A DNA stretch of 64,000 nucleotides from Nocardia farcinica. Lineage in GTDB: Bacteria; Actinomycetota; Actinomycetes; Mycobacteriales; Mycobacteriaceae. This document shows positions 38,255-46,177 of this stretch, one piece after another (positions within the stretch are counted from its first letter, which is position 1; every line of letters begins with the position of its first letter). Under the pieces are notes generated by a model. The model saw only the letters and a program-made list of their open reading frames with translations. It did no database searches and was not told the origin of the DNA. Both the position numbers and the translations under genes were made by a program. Location of the stretch: positions 1,426,001 to 1,490,000 of the forward strand of contig NZ_LN868938.1 in the NCBI RefSeq assembly GCF_001182745.1, read 5' to 3'.

Positions 38255-38827
38255 ATGGGTATCCAGAGCAGGCGGGAGCGGGAGCGCGCCGAGCGGCACC
38301 GCCTCATCGTCGACACCGCGCGCGAGTTGGCCGAAACCGAGGGCTGGGACGCGGTCACCGTCCGCAAGCTCGCCGACCGCATCGAATACAGCCAGCCCGT
38401 GCTCTACAGCCACTTCGCGGGCAAGCGCGCCATCGTCACCGCGGTGGCCCTCGACGGCATCGCCGAACTCGCCGAGGCACTACACCGGGCCCGCACCTCC
38501 GCACCCGACGCCCCCGCGGCCCTGGCCGCCGTGGCCCGCGCCTACACCGACTTCGCCGCATCCCACCCGGCCCTCTACGACGCCATGTTCTCCCAGCCCA
38601 CCGATCTCACCTTCGGCGAGGGTGCCCCCGAACCGTTGCGCGCGGCATTCGCCGAGCTGGTGGCCACCTTCGCTCCCTTCGCCGCCGCCACCGACGTGGA
38701 GACCCTCACCGAAACCGTCTGGAGCACCCTGCACGGCCTGGCGAGCCTGGAACGCGATGCCCGCCTGCGCCCGGGCCTGCGGGAACAACGCCTCGACATC
38801 CTCGAGCGCTGGCTGACGGGCGCCTGA
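38255..38827 (+). CDS. TetR family transcriptional regulator
   Basis: The 190-residue protein has a TetR HTH (RLIVDTARELAETEGWDAVTVRKLADRIEYSQPVLYSHFAGK, with recognition around SQPVLYSHF) and a TetR_C-type helical domain. It is divergent from the DUF1772 membrane protein gene with three repeated operator-like sites between them, so control of both genes is likely. Confidence 0.9.
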   Translation: MGIQSRRERERAERHRLIVDTARELAETEGWDAVTVRKLADRIEYSQPVLYSHFAGKRAIVTAVALDGIAELAEALHRARTSAPDAPAALAAVARAYTDFAASHPALYDAMFSQPTDLTFGEGAPEPLRAAFAELVATFAPFAAATDVETLTETVWSTLHGLASLERDARLRPGLREQRLDILERWLTGA

Positions 38828-38850
38828 CGCTCGCTGCCGCGGGCGATGTG

Positions 38851-39135
38851 TCAGATGAGCGGGTGGACCACCGCCACCACTCCGATCACCACGAGCAGCG
38901 CGAGATAGCCCAGCACGAGCCGGGTGTCGCGCAGCAGGCAGCGGCTGCGGCGCAGTCCGTGACGCCAGGCACGCCAGTAGCCGACGAAGGCCAGGGCGGC
39001 GAAGGCGATCAGGGCGAGCGGCCCGACCAGCCAGGTGAGCAGGGCGACGGTGGCGTAGACACAGAGGTTCAGCGGGTCGGGCGTGGCCTGTTTCGCGGTG
39101 GCCTCGGTGTAGTAGACCCCGGGGTTGTCGCTCAT
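38851..39135 (-). CDS. Small membrane protein, last gene of the radical SAM operon
   Basis: The 94-residue protein starts MSDNPGVYYTEATAKQ and has two or three hydrophobic helices (about 27-58 and 75-93) separated by a basic loop (RAWRHGLRRSRCLLRDTR). I do not recognise the family. ATG 39135 overlaps the stop of the radical SAM gene (ATGA), so it is co-translated and probably works with it at the membrane. Confidence 0.75.
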   Translation of the reverse strand: MSDNPGVYYTEATAKQATPDPLNLCVYATVALLTWLVGPLALIAFAALAFVGYWRAWRHGLRRSRCLLRDTRLVLGYLALLVVIGVVAVVHPLI

Positions 39136-40712
39136 GGTGTGGTCACCGGGAGCAGCGCGGCCCCGGCGGGGGCGGCGGCGGACAGGCGTTGGCGCGACAG
39201 GGCGGGCCAGGCCTGCACGGCACAGAAGGGCGCGCACTGGTCCTGTTCGGCGCGGGTGCCCACGTGCACACAGCACTGGGTGAGGCGTTCCTCGAGCATG
39301 GTGTCGATGTCCATGAAGGGTTTGACGGTGAGGCGGACGACCCGCTCACCCAACAGGGTCCGCAGGCGGGCCTTGCGGCCGGGCAGCGCCGAGGAGGCCA
39401 GCGTCAGCAGCGTGGACATGCCCAGATCGCAGTGCTGGCAGATGGTCTGCCAGACCCGCCCGATGTCGGGGTGCGACAGCGAGGACTGTTCCGAGAGCAG
39501 CCCGAGCAGGGATTCGCGCACCGCCAGGCGCAGATCGGCGGGGATGTCGCTGTCGGCGATGCGGTTGGCGACCAGGCCGAGGCGCTGTTTGAGGGTGTCG
39601 TGTCCGAGCAGAGCGGTCAGGGAGCGCCAGTCGCCCGCGTCGTCGCGCAGCAGGTAGCCGACCGAGCAGCAGTGCGGGTGCGAGCAGGGCAGTGCGGTCA
39701 GGTCGCGCCAGGTGACCAGGCCGTCGGTCTGCGGGCCGAGGCGGGCCAGCACACCGGTGTGGGTGAGCCGGTGCATCGGGTCGATGACGCCGCTGCGGCC
39801 GGAGCCGAACTGCGGTTGCAGGGAGACCCCGCCGACGAACGGGGTGTCCAGTGCGGTGCGCACGACCGCGCCGATCTCGTCGTCGTTGACCCCGAACGCG
39901 ACGGTCATCACCAGGGTGGTGAAGATGCCGTGACCGGAAAGACGGCGCAGCGCTTCGGCTTTGAGGGCGCGCAGATCCCCACCGCGGTGGTGGCGGGAGG
40001 CGGCGGCGCTGACCCCGTCGTATTGCAGGTAGACCTCCACGCGTTCGCGGTGCTCGGCCAGCAGCGCGACCAGCGACTCGTCGCGGGCGAGGCGCACGCC
40101 GTTGGTGTTGATCAGGATGCGGGTGATGGGGCGGGCGGTGAGTTCGGCCAGCAGGGTGGGCAGGTCGGGATGCAGGGTGGGTTCGCCGCCGCTGAGCATG
40201 AGCACATCGAGCCTGCCGTGTTCGCGGGCCAGCCGCTGGTCGACGTTGGCGAGCACGTCGGCGACGGCGACGACGCCGGCCAGCTCCGGGGTGGAGTCGG
40301 CGAAACAGGTGGGGCAGCGCAGATTGCAGCCCTCCACGATGTCGGCGAGCAGGATGCAGGTGTGCTGGGTCTGCATCTCCGGCAGTCCGCGCAGGTAGGC
40401 GGCGGGCACGGGGTCGAAATTGCCCGGCGTGTCGGGCAGGTGGGCCTTGGTCGGGGCGGTCCATTCCTCGAGGTAGGCCAGGATCTCGGGATGCTCGTCG
40501 TAGAGGGTGCGCACCATGCCGTGCTCGGGGCAGCCGCGTTCGAGGTAGACCCGCCCGTCGCGTTCGGCCAGCCAGCCCGAGCGGCGGGCGACCTCGGCGA
40601 GCGGGCGGTCGGGGTCCGCGCGGTGGCAGTGCGGGCAGAACGCGTTGACGTAGCGCAGGATCCGGTCACCGCGCAGGGGCATGCCGGTGCCGGTCGGTCG
40701 ACGGCTCATCAC
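39132..40712 (-). CDS. Radical SAM enzyme of the Tes/MJ0619 (tetraether lipid synthase-like) type
   Basis: The 526-residue protein has the radical SAM cluster motif CNLRCPTC (Cys129, 133, 136) and the SAM-binding GGEP (175-178). It also carries extra cysteines: CPHCH at 26-30, Cys61, Cys343/348/349, Cys425/428, Cys480/481 and Cys493/497. The N-terminal CPHCH domain and the C-terminal pattern KPFMD...ERLTQCC..H...D.CAPFC match the layout of archaeal Tes/MJ0619, which joins lipid alkyl chains by C-C bond formation. The substrate here is unknown. It is coupled by ATGA to the genes on both sides. Confidence 0.85.
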   Translation of the reverse strand: MMSRRPTGTGMPLRGDRILRYVNAFCPHCHRADPDRPLAEVARRSGWLAERDGRVYLERGCPEHGMVRTLYDEHPEILAYLEEWTAPTKAHLPDTPGNFDPVPAAYLRGLPEMQTQHTCILLADIVEGCNLRCPTCFADSTPELAGVVAVADVLANVDQRLAREHGRLDVLMLSGGEPTLHPDLPTLLAELTARPITRILINTNGVRLARDESLVALLAEHRERVEVYLQYDGVSAAASRHHRGGDLRALKAEALRRLSGHGIFTTLVMTVAFGVNDDEIGAVVRTALDTPFVGGVSLQPQFGSGRSGVIDPMHRLTHTGVLARLGPQTDGLVTWRDLTALPCSHPHCCSVGYLLRDDAGDWRSLTALLGHDTLKQRLGLVANRIADSDIPADLRLAVRESLLGLLSEQSSLSHPDIGRVWQTICQHCDLGMSTLLTLASSALPGRKARLRTLLGERVVRLTVKPFMDIDTMLEERLTQCCVHVGTRAEQDQCAPFCAVQAWPALSRQRLSAAAPAGAALLPVTTP

Positions 40713-41101
40713 GGTACTCCGTTCGAGGCGGGCCAGGTCAGGGCGGCATACAGGTCGGGGTTGACGCCGGTGCAGAGGCCGACGGTGCAGATGGTGACCA
40801 GGGCCCAGCCGATCATCAGCCCGAGACCGAGTCCCTTGGCGACGGCGTTGCGGGTCCGGATCAGCAGTCCCCCACCGACGAAGACGGTGAGCACCCCGGC
40901 GGCGGTGGCCACACCGAGGATGATCTCGCCGGTGGTCCCCGGCCGGTCGGAGACCAGCAGGAACACCATGAACCCGAGCACGGCGTTGGCGCAGATGTAG
41001 ACGAATGCGCCGAGCACCGCGAATCCGGCGACGGCCAGACCATTACCGGAGCCGGGCGGCGGCGGGCCGACGGGTGGTGGTGGGGGTGGGGGCTGGGTCA
41101 T
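40709..41101 (-). CDS. Pro-rich membrane protein in the radical SAM operon
   Basis: The 130-residue protein begins with a polyproline stretch (residues 4-16) and has three hydrophobic helices (about 22-50, 60-80, 90-112). I do not recognise a named family. ATG 41101 overlaps the Lgt-like stop and its own stop overlaps the radical SAM start, so it is translated together with both. Its place between two candidate lipid enzymes suggests an accessory membrane role. Confidence 0.75.
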   Translation of the reverse strand: MTQPPPPPPPVGPPPPGSGNGLAVAGFAVLGAFVYICANAVLGFMVFLLVSDRPGTTGEIILGVATAAGVLTVFVGGGLLIRTRNAVAKGLGLGLMIGWALVTICTVGLCTGVNPDLYAALTWPASNGVP

Positions 41102-41853
41102 GCCGCGACCTTTCGTCGGAGGACAGCGTCATAGGTGCCGCGCCGGTAGCCGAGGGTCAGCCGGACGGCGACCAGCACCAATCCGGGCAGCAGGAACCAC
41201 TGCGGGCGGGTCAGATCCAGCCACACGGTGTCGTTGGCGCGGGTGAATTCGACGAGGAACCGGAAGATCGCGTAGGCGCCGATGTAGAGGGTGAACAACT
41301 CCCCGGGCGCGGTGATGCGGGTGCGCGCCCACCGCAGCGCGGCGAACGCGGCCAGGTGGAAGGCGATCTCGTAGAGGAAGCTCGGATGCATGGCGGCACC
41401 GCTGGCGCAGCCCGGGCACTGCGGGACGGTACCGGGTGCGTGCACGCCCCACGGCAGGCCGGTGGGCCGCCCGGGTGCTTCGGTGAGATGGCAGCCGATG
41501 CGGCCGACCGCCATGCCGAGGGCCACGGCGGGGGCGAACAGATCACCGGTGCGCTCGCGGTAGCCGATGAGACGTTTGGCGACCAGCACGCCGAGGTAGG
41601 CGCCCAGCAGCCCGCCCAGCACACTGCGGGCGCCGAACAACCAGCTCTCGTAGGGGTCCAGCGTTTCGGCCAGGCTCGACAACCGCATACCGATCGCGCC
41701 GCCCACCAGCGCGCCGGTGACCGCGACCAGCGATTCCTCGCGCAGCGCGGCCCGGCGCCTGCATTCGAGCACGAACACCACCGCCGCCACCGCGACCCCG
41801 AGCGCCACGAAGAACCCGTGGGTGGGGATCCCCCCGATCAGCTGCGGCACCAT
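41098..41853 (-). CDS. Lgt-like (prolipoprotein diacylglyceryl transferase family) membrane protein
   Basis: The 251-residue polytopic protein fits the Lgt family: ARSVLGGLLGAYLGV (75-89), GRIGCHLTEAPGRPT (117-131), HPSFLYEIAFHL (156-167) and RFLVEFTR (198-205). Compared with E. coli Lgt it keeps the Arg143, Arg239 and Glu243 equivalents (Arg118, Arg198, Glu202). It lacks the His of the HGGLIG motif and has Cys121 where Asn146 would be. That pattern fits a paralogous family rather than the housekeeping Lgt. It is the first gene of a four-gene coupled operon with a Tes-like radical SAM enzyme. Confidence 0.85.
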   Translation of the reverse strand: MVPQLIGGIPTHGFFVALGVAVAAVVFVLECRRRAALREESLVAVTGALVGGAIGMRLSSLAETLDPYESWLFGARSVLGGLLGAYLGVLVAKRLIGYRERTGDLFAPAVALGMAVGRIGCHLTEAPGRPTGLPWGVHAPGTVPQCPGCASGAAMHPSFLYEIAFHLAAFAALRWARTRITAPGELFTLYIGAYAIFRFLVEFTRANDTVWLDLTRPQWFLLPGLVLVAVRLTLGYRRGTYDAVLRRKVAA

Positions 41854-41992
41854 GGGCCGAGACTAACCGCCGCGCCCGCTCGCGGGCATGAGTGAAACCA
41901 CTCGGTATGTCGGCAGGTGCGCGGTGACCGCCGAACCCTTCCAGCCCTCCCCCGCGCCCGATCACCGGTACGGACCCACCGACCGACCCGGT

Positions 41993-42586
41993 TCAGCCGC
42001 GCGGCACCACGATCCGGTTCGCCCACACCGCGCGCGCCTCCGCGCGCCCGACCCCGGCCACGCCCAGCTCCGCCGCCCCGATCGCGAGCAACCCGGCCGC
42101 TGCGACGAATCCGAGCGCCATCGTCGACTCCAGCGGCCACAACAACACGACGATGCCGATCACCAGCGCCGCCACCCCGGCCAGCTCGAGACGCAACGGC
42201 TCGGACAGCTGCTCGTCCCACACCGCGACGGTGGCCTGGCTCACCCCGCGCATCGCCCACCCCAGCCCCAACCACATCGACAGTGTCGGTATCGAATTGC
42301 CGCCGCTGAGCGCCAGCACCGCCAGGATCACCGACAGCAGCCCGGACACCAACAGCAACGCCCGCAACGGCATCGCGAACCGCGCGCCGAACGCCAGGAA
42401 CACCTGCGCGCCCGCGCTCACGGCCAGGTACAACCCGAGGAGCAGTTCGAGGGTCGGCACGGTCTTGCCCGGCCACAGCGCCACCAGCACGCCCAGCGCC
42501 ACCGAGCAGATACCCAGCACGAGAATCGCTTCCCGGCCACCCCGGACTCGCGACGAAACCGGCTTTCCGCCATAGTTGTCCGACAT
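41993..42586 (-). CDS. HdeD/DUF308-like membrane protein
   Basis: The 197-residue protein has six hydrophobic helices in paired repeats, with the DUF308 rhythm GVLVALWPGKTVPTLELLLGLYLAVSA and ALVIGIVVLLWPLESTMALG. In E. coli HdeD is linked to acid resistance; actinobacterial members are uncharacterised. ATG 42586 (MSDNYGGKP) starts the hydrophilic N-terminal lead; the frame runs further upstream without similarity. It is divergent from the Imm5-like gene. Confidence 0.8.
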   Translation of the reverse strand: MSDNYGGKPVSSRVRGGREAILVLGICSVALGVLVALWPGKTVPTLELLLGLYLAVSAGAQVFLAFGARFAMPLRALLLVSGLLSVILAVLALSGGNSIPTLSMWLGLGWAMRGVSQATVAVWDEQLSEPLRLELAGVAALVIGIVVLLWPLESTMALGFVAAAGLLAIGAAELGVAGVGRAEARAVWANRIVVPRG

Positions 42587-42778
42587 AAGCCCATGATATG
42601 GGCGGGCGAACAAGCGGTTCGTCAGTGCCGGGAGTCGGGTTCGCAACGTCACCATGCCGCAAGGGTGCCCGCTGAGCCCGGATCGACACCGCCCATCGAG
42701 GGGGCTTGGCAGCCATCGCGCGCCGGGCGGCCCGGCGCCGAAGTCTCCACCGGGACTTCAACGATACTGTCGAGGCTC

Positions 42779-43333
42779 ATGACACCGAACGACCGGCACC
42801 CCGCCATCGACCTCACCCTCGACGAGGTGCGCGCGGTCACAGCGTTCGCGCTCGCCTGCGCCGAATCGGTGCTGCCGATCGCCGAGCGCGACTGCCCCGA
42901 CGACCCGCGCCCGCGCGCCGTCCTCGACCGCGCGCGTGCCTTCGTCACCGGTGGCCCACGCACGCAGGCGATCCGGGTGACCGCGCTCGCCGCGCACCGC
43001 GCCGCCCGAGAGGCCCGCGACCGGGGGATGGACGCCGCCGCGGAGGCGGCGCTGGCCGCCGGGCACACCGGCGGAGCCGCCTACCTGCATCCGCTGGCGA
43101 CCGCGACCCAGGGCGGACACATCCTCCTGTCGGCCGCGCACGCGGCGCGCGCCCGCGAACTCGACGCCGGAGACCCGACCGTCGCCGCCGACACCCTCGC
43201 CACGGCCCAGCGGCTGGCCGGCCCGGTGGTGCGGGCGGTGTTGCGGCGATATTCACCCGCACCGGCGCGGGGACGCGGACGGGTGGGTGAGTTGTGGCGC
43301 ACGCTCGACTCCGCCCTCCGCCAGACCGGGTGA
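42779..43333 (+). CDS. Imm5-like putative immunity protein
   Basis: The 184-residue all-helical protein resembles the Imm5-like family: DLTLDEVRAVTAFALACAESVLP, DDPRPRAVLDRARAF, RVTALAAHRAAREA and AGGAAYLHPLATATQGGHIL. Related proteins are named as immunity proteins of polymorphic toxin systems, mostly by genomic context. No toxin gene is adjacent. A TACTGT hexamer (42765-42770) eight bases before the ATG suggests an almost leaderless transcript. Confidence 0.75.
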   Translation: MTPNDRHPAIDLTLDEVRAVTAFALACAESVLPIAERDCPDDPRPRAVLDRARAFVTGGPRTQAIRVTALAAHRAAREARDRGMDAAAEAALAAGHTGGAAYLHPLATATQGGHILLSAAHAARARELDAGDPTVAADTLATAQRLAGPVVRAVLRRYSPAPARGRGRVGELWRTLDSALRQTG

Positions 43334-43379
43334 GTTGAGTTCCGCCGCACGGCTGTTCGGCTCCGCGAGGTGGCTTCGG

Positions 43380-44087
43380 TCACCCCTCGCCGACGGTGCC
43401 CTCATCGCACCCGGACCTCCCGCAGCACCCGTCGCCGATCGCGTCCCCGTCGATCCGGGCGGGGGCCACCGGCGTGCAGCAGTGGTCACCGTTCCAGGCT
43501 TCGCGGCCTTCCTTCACCGCGACGGCCGCGATCACCAGCGCCGCGATCGGGTCCGCCCACGACCAGCCGAACAGGCTGTTGAGCACCAAGCCCAGCAACA
43601 GCACTCCCGACAGGTAGGTGCACAGCAGCGTCTGCTTGGAATCGGCCACCGCCGAGGCCGAGCCCAGCTCCCGCCCGGCCCGCCGCTGCGCTGCCGAGAG
43701 CACCGGCATGACGACCAGACTCACCGCGGCCAGCACAATACCCACGGTGGAATGCCGGGCTTCGCCGAATCCGGCCAGCGCCCGCACCGCCTCCACACCG
43801 ACATAACCGGCCAGCGCGAAGAAGGAGCAGGCGATCACCCGCAGCGCCACCCGTTCGCGCGCCTGCGGGTCGGGCCCGGCGAACTGCCAGGCGACCGCCG
43901 CCGCCGAGGACACTTCGATCACCGAATCCAGTCCGAACCCGATCAGCGCGGTGGAGGACACGCGCGCCCCCTCGGTGAGGGCCACGCCCGCCTCGATCAC
44001 GTTGTAGGTGATGGTGGCCGCGACGAACCAGCGGATCCGCCGCGCCAGCACGTCCCGCCGCGACAACGCACTCGCCGACGCCGTCAT
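43380..44087 (-). CDS. CDF-like cation transporter with Cys-rich tail
   Basis: The 235-residue protein has five or six membrane helices of the cation efflux (CDF) type: FVAATITYNVIEAGVALTEG, STALIGFGLDSVIEV (Asp in the transport site) and SKQTLLCTYLSGVLLLGLVLN (with SWADP). The C-terminus is unusual: HCCTP and GCCGRSGCDEG give six cysteines within about 25 residues, suited to thiophilic metals. Its ATG shares one base with the stop of the CmtR-like gene, so both are one operon behind one metal-responsive operator. Confidence 0.87.
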   Translation of the reverse strand: MTASASALSRRDVLARRIRWFVAATITYNVIEAGVALTEGARVSSTALIGFGLDSVIEVSSAAAVAWQFAGPDPQARERVALRVIACSFFALAGYVGVEAVRALAGFGEARHSTVGIVLAAVSLVVMPVLSAAQRRAGRELGSASAVADSKQTLLCTYLSGVLLLGLVLNSLFGWSWADPIAALVIAAVAVKEGREAWNGDHCCTPVAPARIDGDAIGDGCCGRSGCDEGTVGEG

Positions 44088-44422
44088 CAGCAGCACCCCT
44101 GCTCGTCCGAGGCCGGGCAGCAGGCCGGATCGACGGCGAGCACCAGACCCAGCAGATCCCCGAGCGCGGCACCGACACGGGCGTCGGCCAGCTCGTAACG
44201 CACGCGCCGCCCCTCGGGCACCGCGACCACCAGCCCGCACCCGCGCAGGCACGCCAGATGATTGGACAGGATCTGCCGCGACACCCCGAGCTGCTCGGCC
44301 AACTCCGACGGATATCCCGGCTGCTGCCGCAGCCGCACCATGATCCGCGCGCGCGTCGGGTCGGACAGGGCGTGCCCGAAGCGAGCCAGCGCGTCGATGT
44401 GCAGCACGGGAGCGGTCTCCAT
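44087..44422 (-). CDS. cmtR: CmtR-like ArsR/SmtB metal sensor repressor
   Basis: The 111-residue winged-helix repressor has Cys58 and Cys62 in the recognition helix (SNHLACLRGCGLVV) and Cys101/Cys102 in the C-terminus. This matches the Cd/Pb-sensing Cys57, Cys61 and Cys102 of M. tuberculosis CmtR, with an extra Cys110-Cys111 pair. Metal binding should release DNA and induce the operon. A perfect 7-6-7 dyad sits just upstream of the start. The partner is a CDF-like transporter, not the P-type ATPase found in M. tuberculosis. Confidence 0.85.
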   Translation of the reverse strand: METAPVLHIDALARFGHALSDPTRARIMVRLRQQPGYPSELAEQLGVSRQILSNHLACLRGCGLVVAVPEGRRVRYELADARVGAALGDLLGLVLAVDPACCPASDEQGCC

Positions 44423-44430
44423 GCCGAAAT

Positions 44431-44450
44431 AGTACAGCGGAATCTGTACT
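44431..44450. promoter_or_regulatory. ArsR-type operator of the cmtR-transporter operon
   Basis: AGTACAG (44431-44437) and CTGTACT (44444-44450) form a perfect inverted repeat with a 6-bp spacer, ending nine bases upstream of the cmtR ATG. Location and symmetry fit an ArsR/SmtB operator; binding is predicted, not shown. Confidence 0.7.
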
Positions 44451-44633
44451 GTCGGGGCCGGGGCGGTCGCCACGAGGACTGACACCTGCCGATCCGCACG
44501 GCGGCGCGCACCGCCCACGGCCGGTATTCCGCAGCAGGGGCCGCTACCCGACGGTGCGGCGGTCGTGTTCGAGGAACGAGGAGAGTGCGCACTCGACCCC
44601 CGGGGTGTCAGGGACCGCTCGGTGAGCGGGTGG

Positions 44634-45875
44634 TCAGACCGATTCCGGTGTGCCCGAACGCCGCCCGTCGAGGAGTTCGTCGAGTTGGCGTTCGGCCCGT
44701 TCGGCGCGCGCGAGGGTTTGGGCGCGGGCGTCGTCGAGGGCCGCGATCCGCTCGGCGGTCTCCGCGCGGACCTGCTCCAGGGCGGCGGCCGCTTCGGCTC
44801 GTGCCTGCTCGAGCGCGGCCGCGGACTCACCGCGCACACGCTCGAGCGCCGCGGCGGAATCGGCGCGCACACGGTCGAGGGTCGCGGCCGATTCCGCGCG
44901 CAGATCGGCGAGTTCGGTGGCGGCGGCGCGGCGGGCTTCGGCGGTCTCGGCGCGGGCGAGACCGAGTTCGGCGCGGGCGGTGTCGAGTTCGTCCCGGGTG
45001 CGCGCGAGCTCGTCGCGAACGCGGGCGAGTTCGGCCTTGGTGTCGGCGAGGGCCTCGGCGCGTTCGGCGGCGGCCTGTTCGGCCCGGGTGATGGCCCGCT
45101 CGGCGTCGGCGGCACGTTGGACGGCGAGGTCGCGTTCGGCGGCCGCGGCGGTGGTCTGCTGTGCGGCCTCGCGGCGGACCTGTTCGATCTCGGCGGCGGC
45201 CTTGGCTCGCGCGGCGTCGACGTCCTCGGCGGCCTGCCGGCGGGCGCGTTCGATCTCCGCGGCCGCCTCCTGGCGCGCCGCACGCAGGTCGGCCTCGGCC
45301 GCGCTGCGGAGGGTGAAGGCTTCCTCGGCCGCGGCGGCCGCGACCCGCTCGACCTCCTGGAGCGCTTCCGCACGCGCCGAATTCGCCTCGGCTGCGAGAG
45401 CTTCGGCGCGCTCGGCCGCCGCGGCCGCGTCCTCGGCCGCCGATTCGGCGACCGCGCGCGCGTCCTCGGCCTCCCGCCGCGCCTGCTCGGCCGCGACGGC
45501 GCTCATCTCCGCTTCCGCGATCCGCCGCGCCGCATCCGCCTGCGCCGCCTGGACCTGCGCTTCGGCCACGGAAGGGTCGGCGAGGGTGGACAATTCGGCG
45601 ACCGCTGCCGTGAGGTTGGCGCTCAGTTGCTCGGCCAGTCCACGAAACTGACCCAGCAGCTCATCGGCTCGCAGCCGGGCAGCCGTCACCGGACCCTGTT
45701 GCGTCACAGTGACACCAGCCGGGGGTGCCTGCGTCTCCTGCTGCATCCGCTGCCGCTCCCGCCAGGCCCGCCACCGCGTATGGTCCGGGTGGTCGCAGTA
45801 CTCCGACGGGCGGCCGGGCCCGCTCCCGCGCGTGACAGGACGGGAACAGCCGGGATAGTTGCAGACACTGGACAC
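44634..45875 (-). CDS. Long alanine-rich coiled-coil protein with N-terminal Cys/His motif
   Basis: The 413-residue protein starts with a small putative zinc site (CNYPGCSRPV, then YCDHPDHTRWRAWRER) followed by about 340 residues of almost unbroken coiled coil rich in Ala, Glu and Arg. Similar proteins in Nocardia and relatives are annotated as chromosome-segregation-like or KfrA-like without experimental role. The layout suggests a DNA- or protein-binding head and a rod. GTG 45875 precedes the Cys motif. It is monocistronic. Confidence 0.75.
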   Translation of the reverse strand: MSSVCNYPGCSRPVTRGSGPGRPSEYCDHPDHTRWRAWRERQRMQQETQAPPAGVTVTQQGPVTAARLRADELLGQFRGLAEQLSANLTAAVAELSTLADPSVAEAQVQAAQADAARRIAEAEMSAVAAEQARREAEDARAVAESAAEDAAAAAERAEALAAEANSARAEALQEVERVAAAAAEEAFTLRSAAEADLRAARQEAAAEIERARRQAAEDVDAARAKAAAEIEQVRREAAQQTTAAAAERDLAVQRAADAERAITRAEQAAAERAEALADTKAELARVRDELARTRDELDTARAELGLARAETAEARRAAATELADLRAESAATLDRVRADSAAALERVRGESAAALEQARAEAAAALEQVRAETAERIAALDDARAQTLARAERAERQLDELLDGRRSGTPESV

Positions 45876-45947
45876 GGGTGGATCGTAGCCGCACCGGCCG
45901 CGTCCACCGCGTTCCCGCGGACGGGCCGAGGGCGACGATTGCGCCGT

Positions 45948-46177
45948 TCAGCCGACGGCGACGAGGAGTGCCACCGCCCCAGCCCGGTCGAGTGCGAGCG
46001 CGGCCATCACCGCATAGATCAGGATCGACACCACCCCGGCGACCCGCAAACCCGCGGGCAGCACACGCGGGTGCGCGCCTCCCCAGGTGAAGCGCCCCAG
46101 CGGCGCCCCGCGGCCACCGCGATCTGGACGATCGCCAAGGCGGCCAGCAGGGCGACGAACAGTCACGCCCAGATCAT
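45948..46177 (-). pseudogene. Decayed small integral membrane protein gene
   Basis: The minus strand shows a first helix in one frame (LFVALLAALAIVQIAVAAG) and a continuation in another frame (APLGRFTWGGAHPRVLPAGL, then RVAGVVSILIYAVMAALALDRAG). The two join if one G is added to the GGGG run near 46110. A TGA follows four codons after the ATG at 46177, and the second half of the usual two-to-four-helix protein is missing. Two or three lesions argue for real decay rather than a single sequencing error. Confidence 0.55.
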
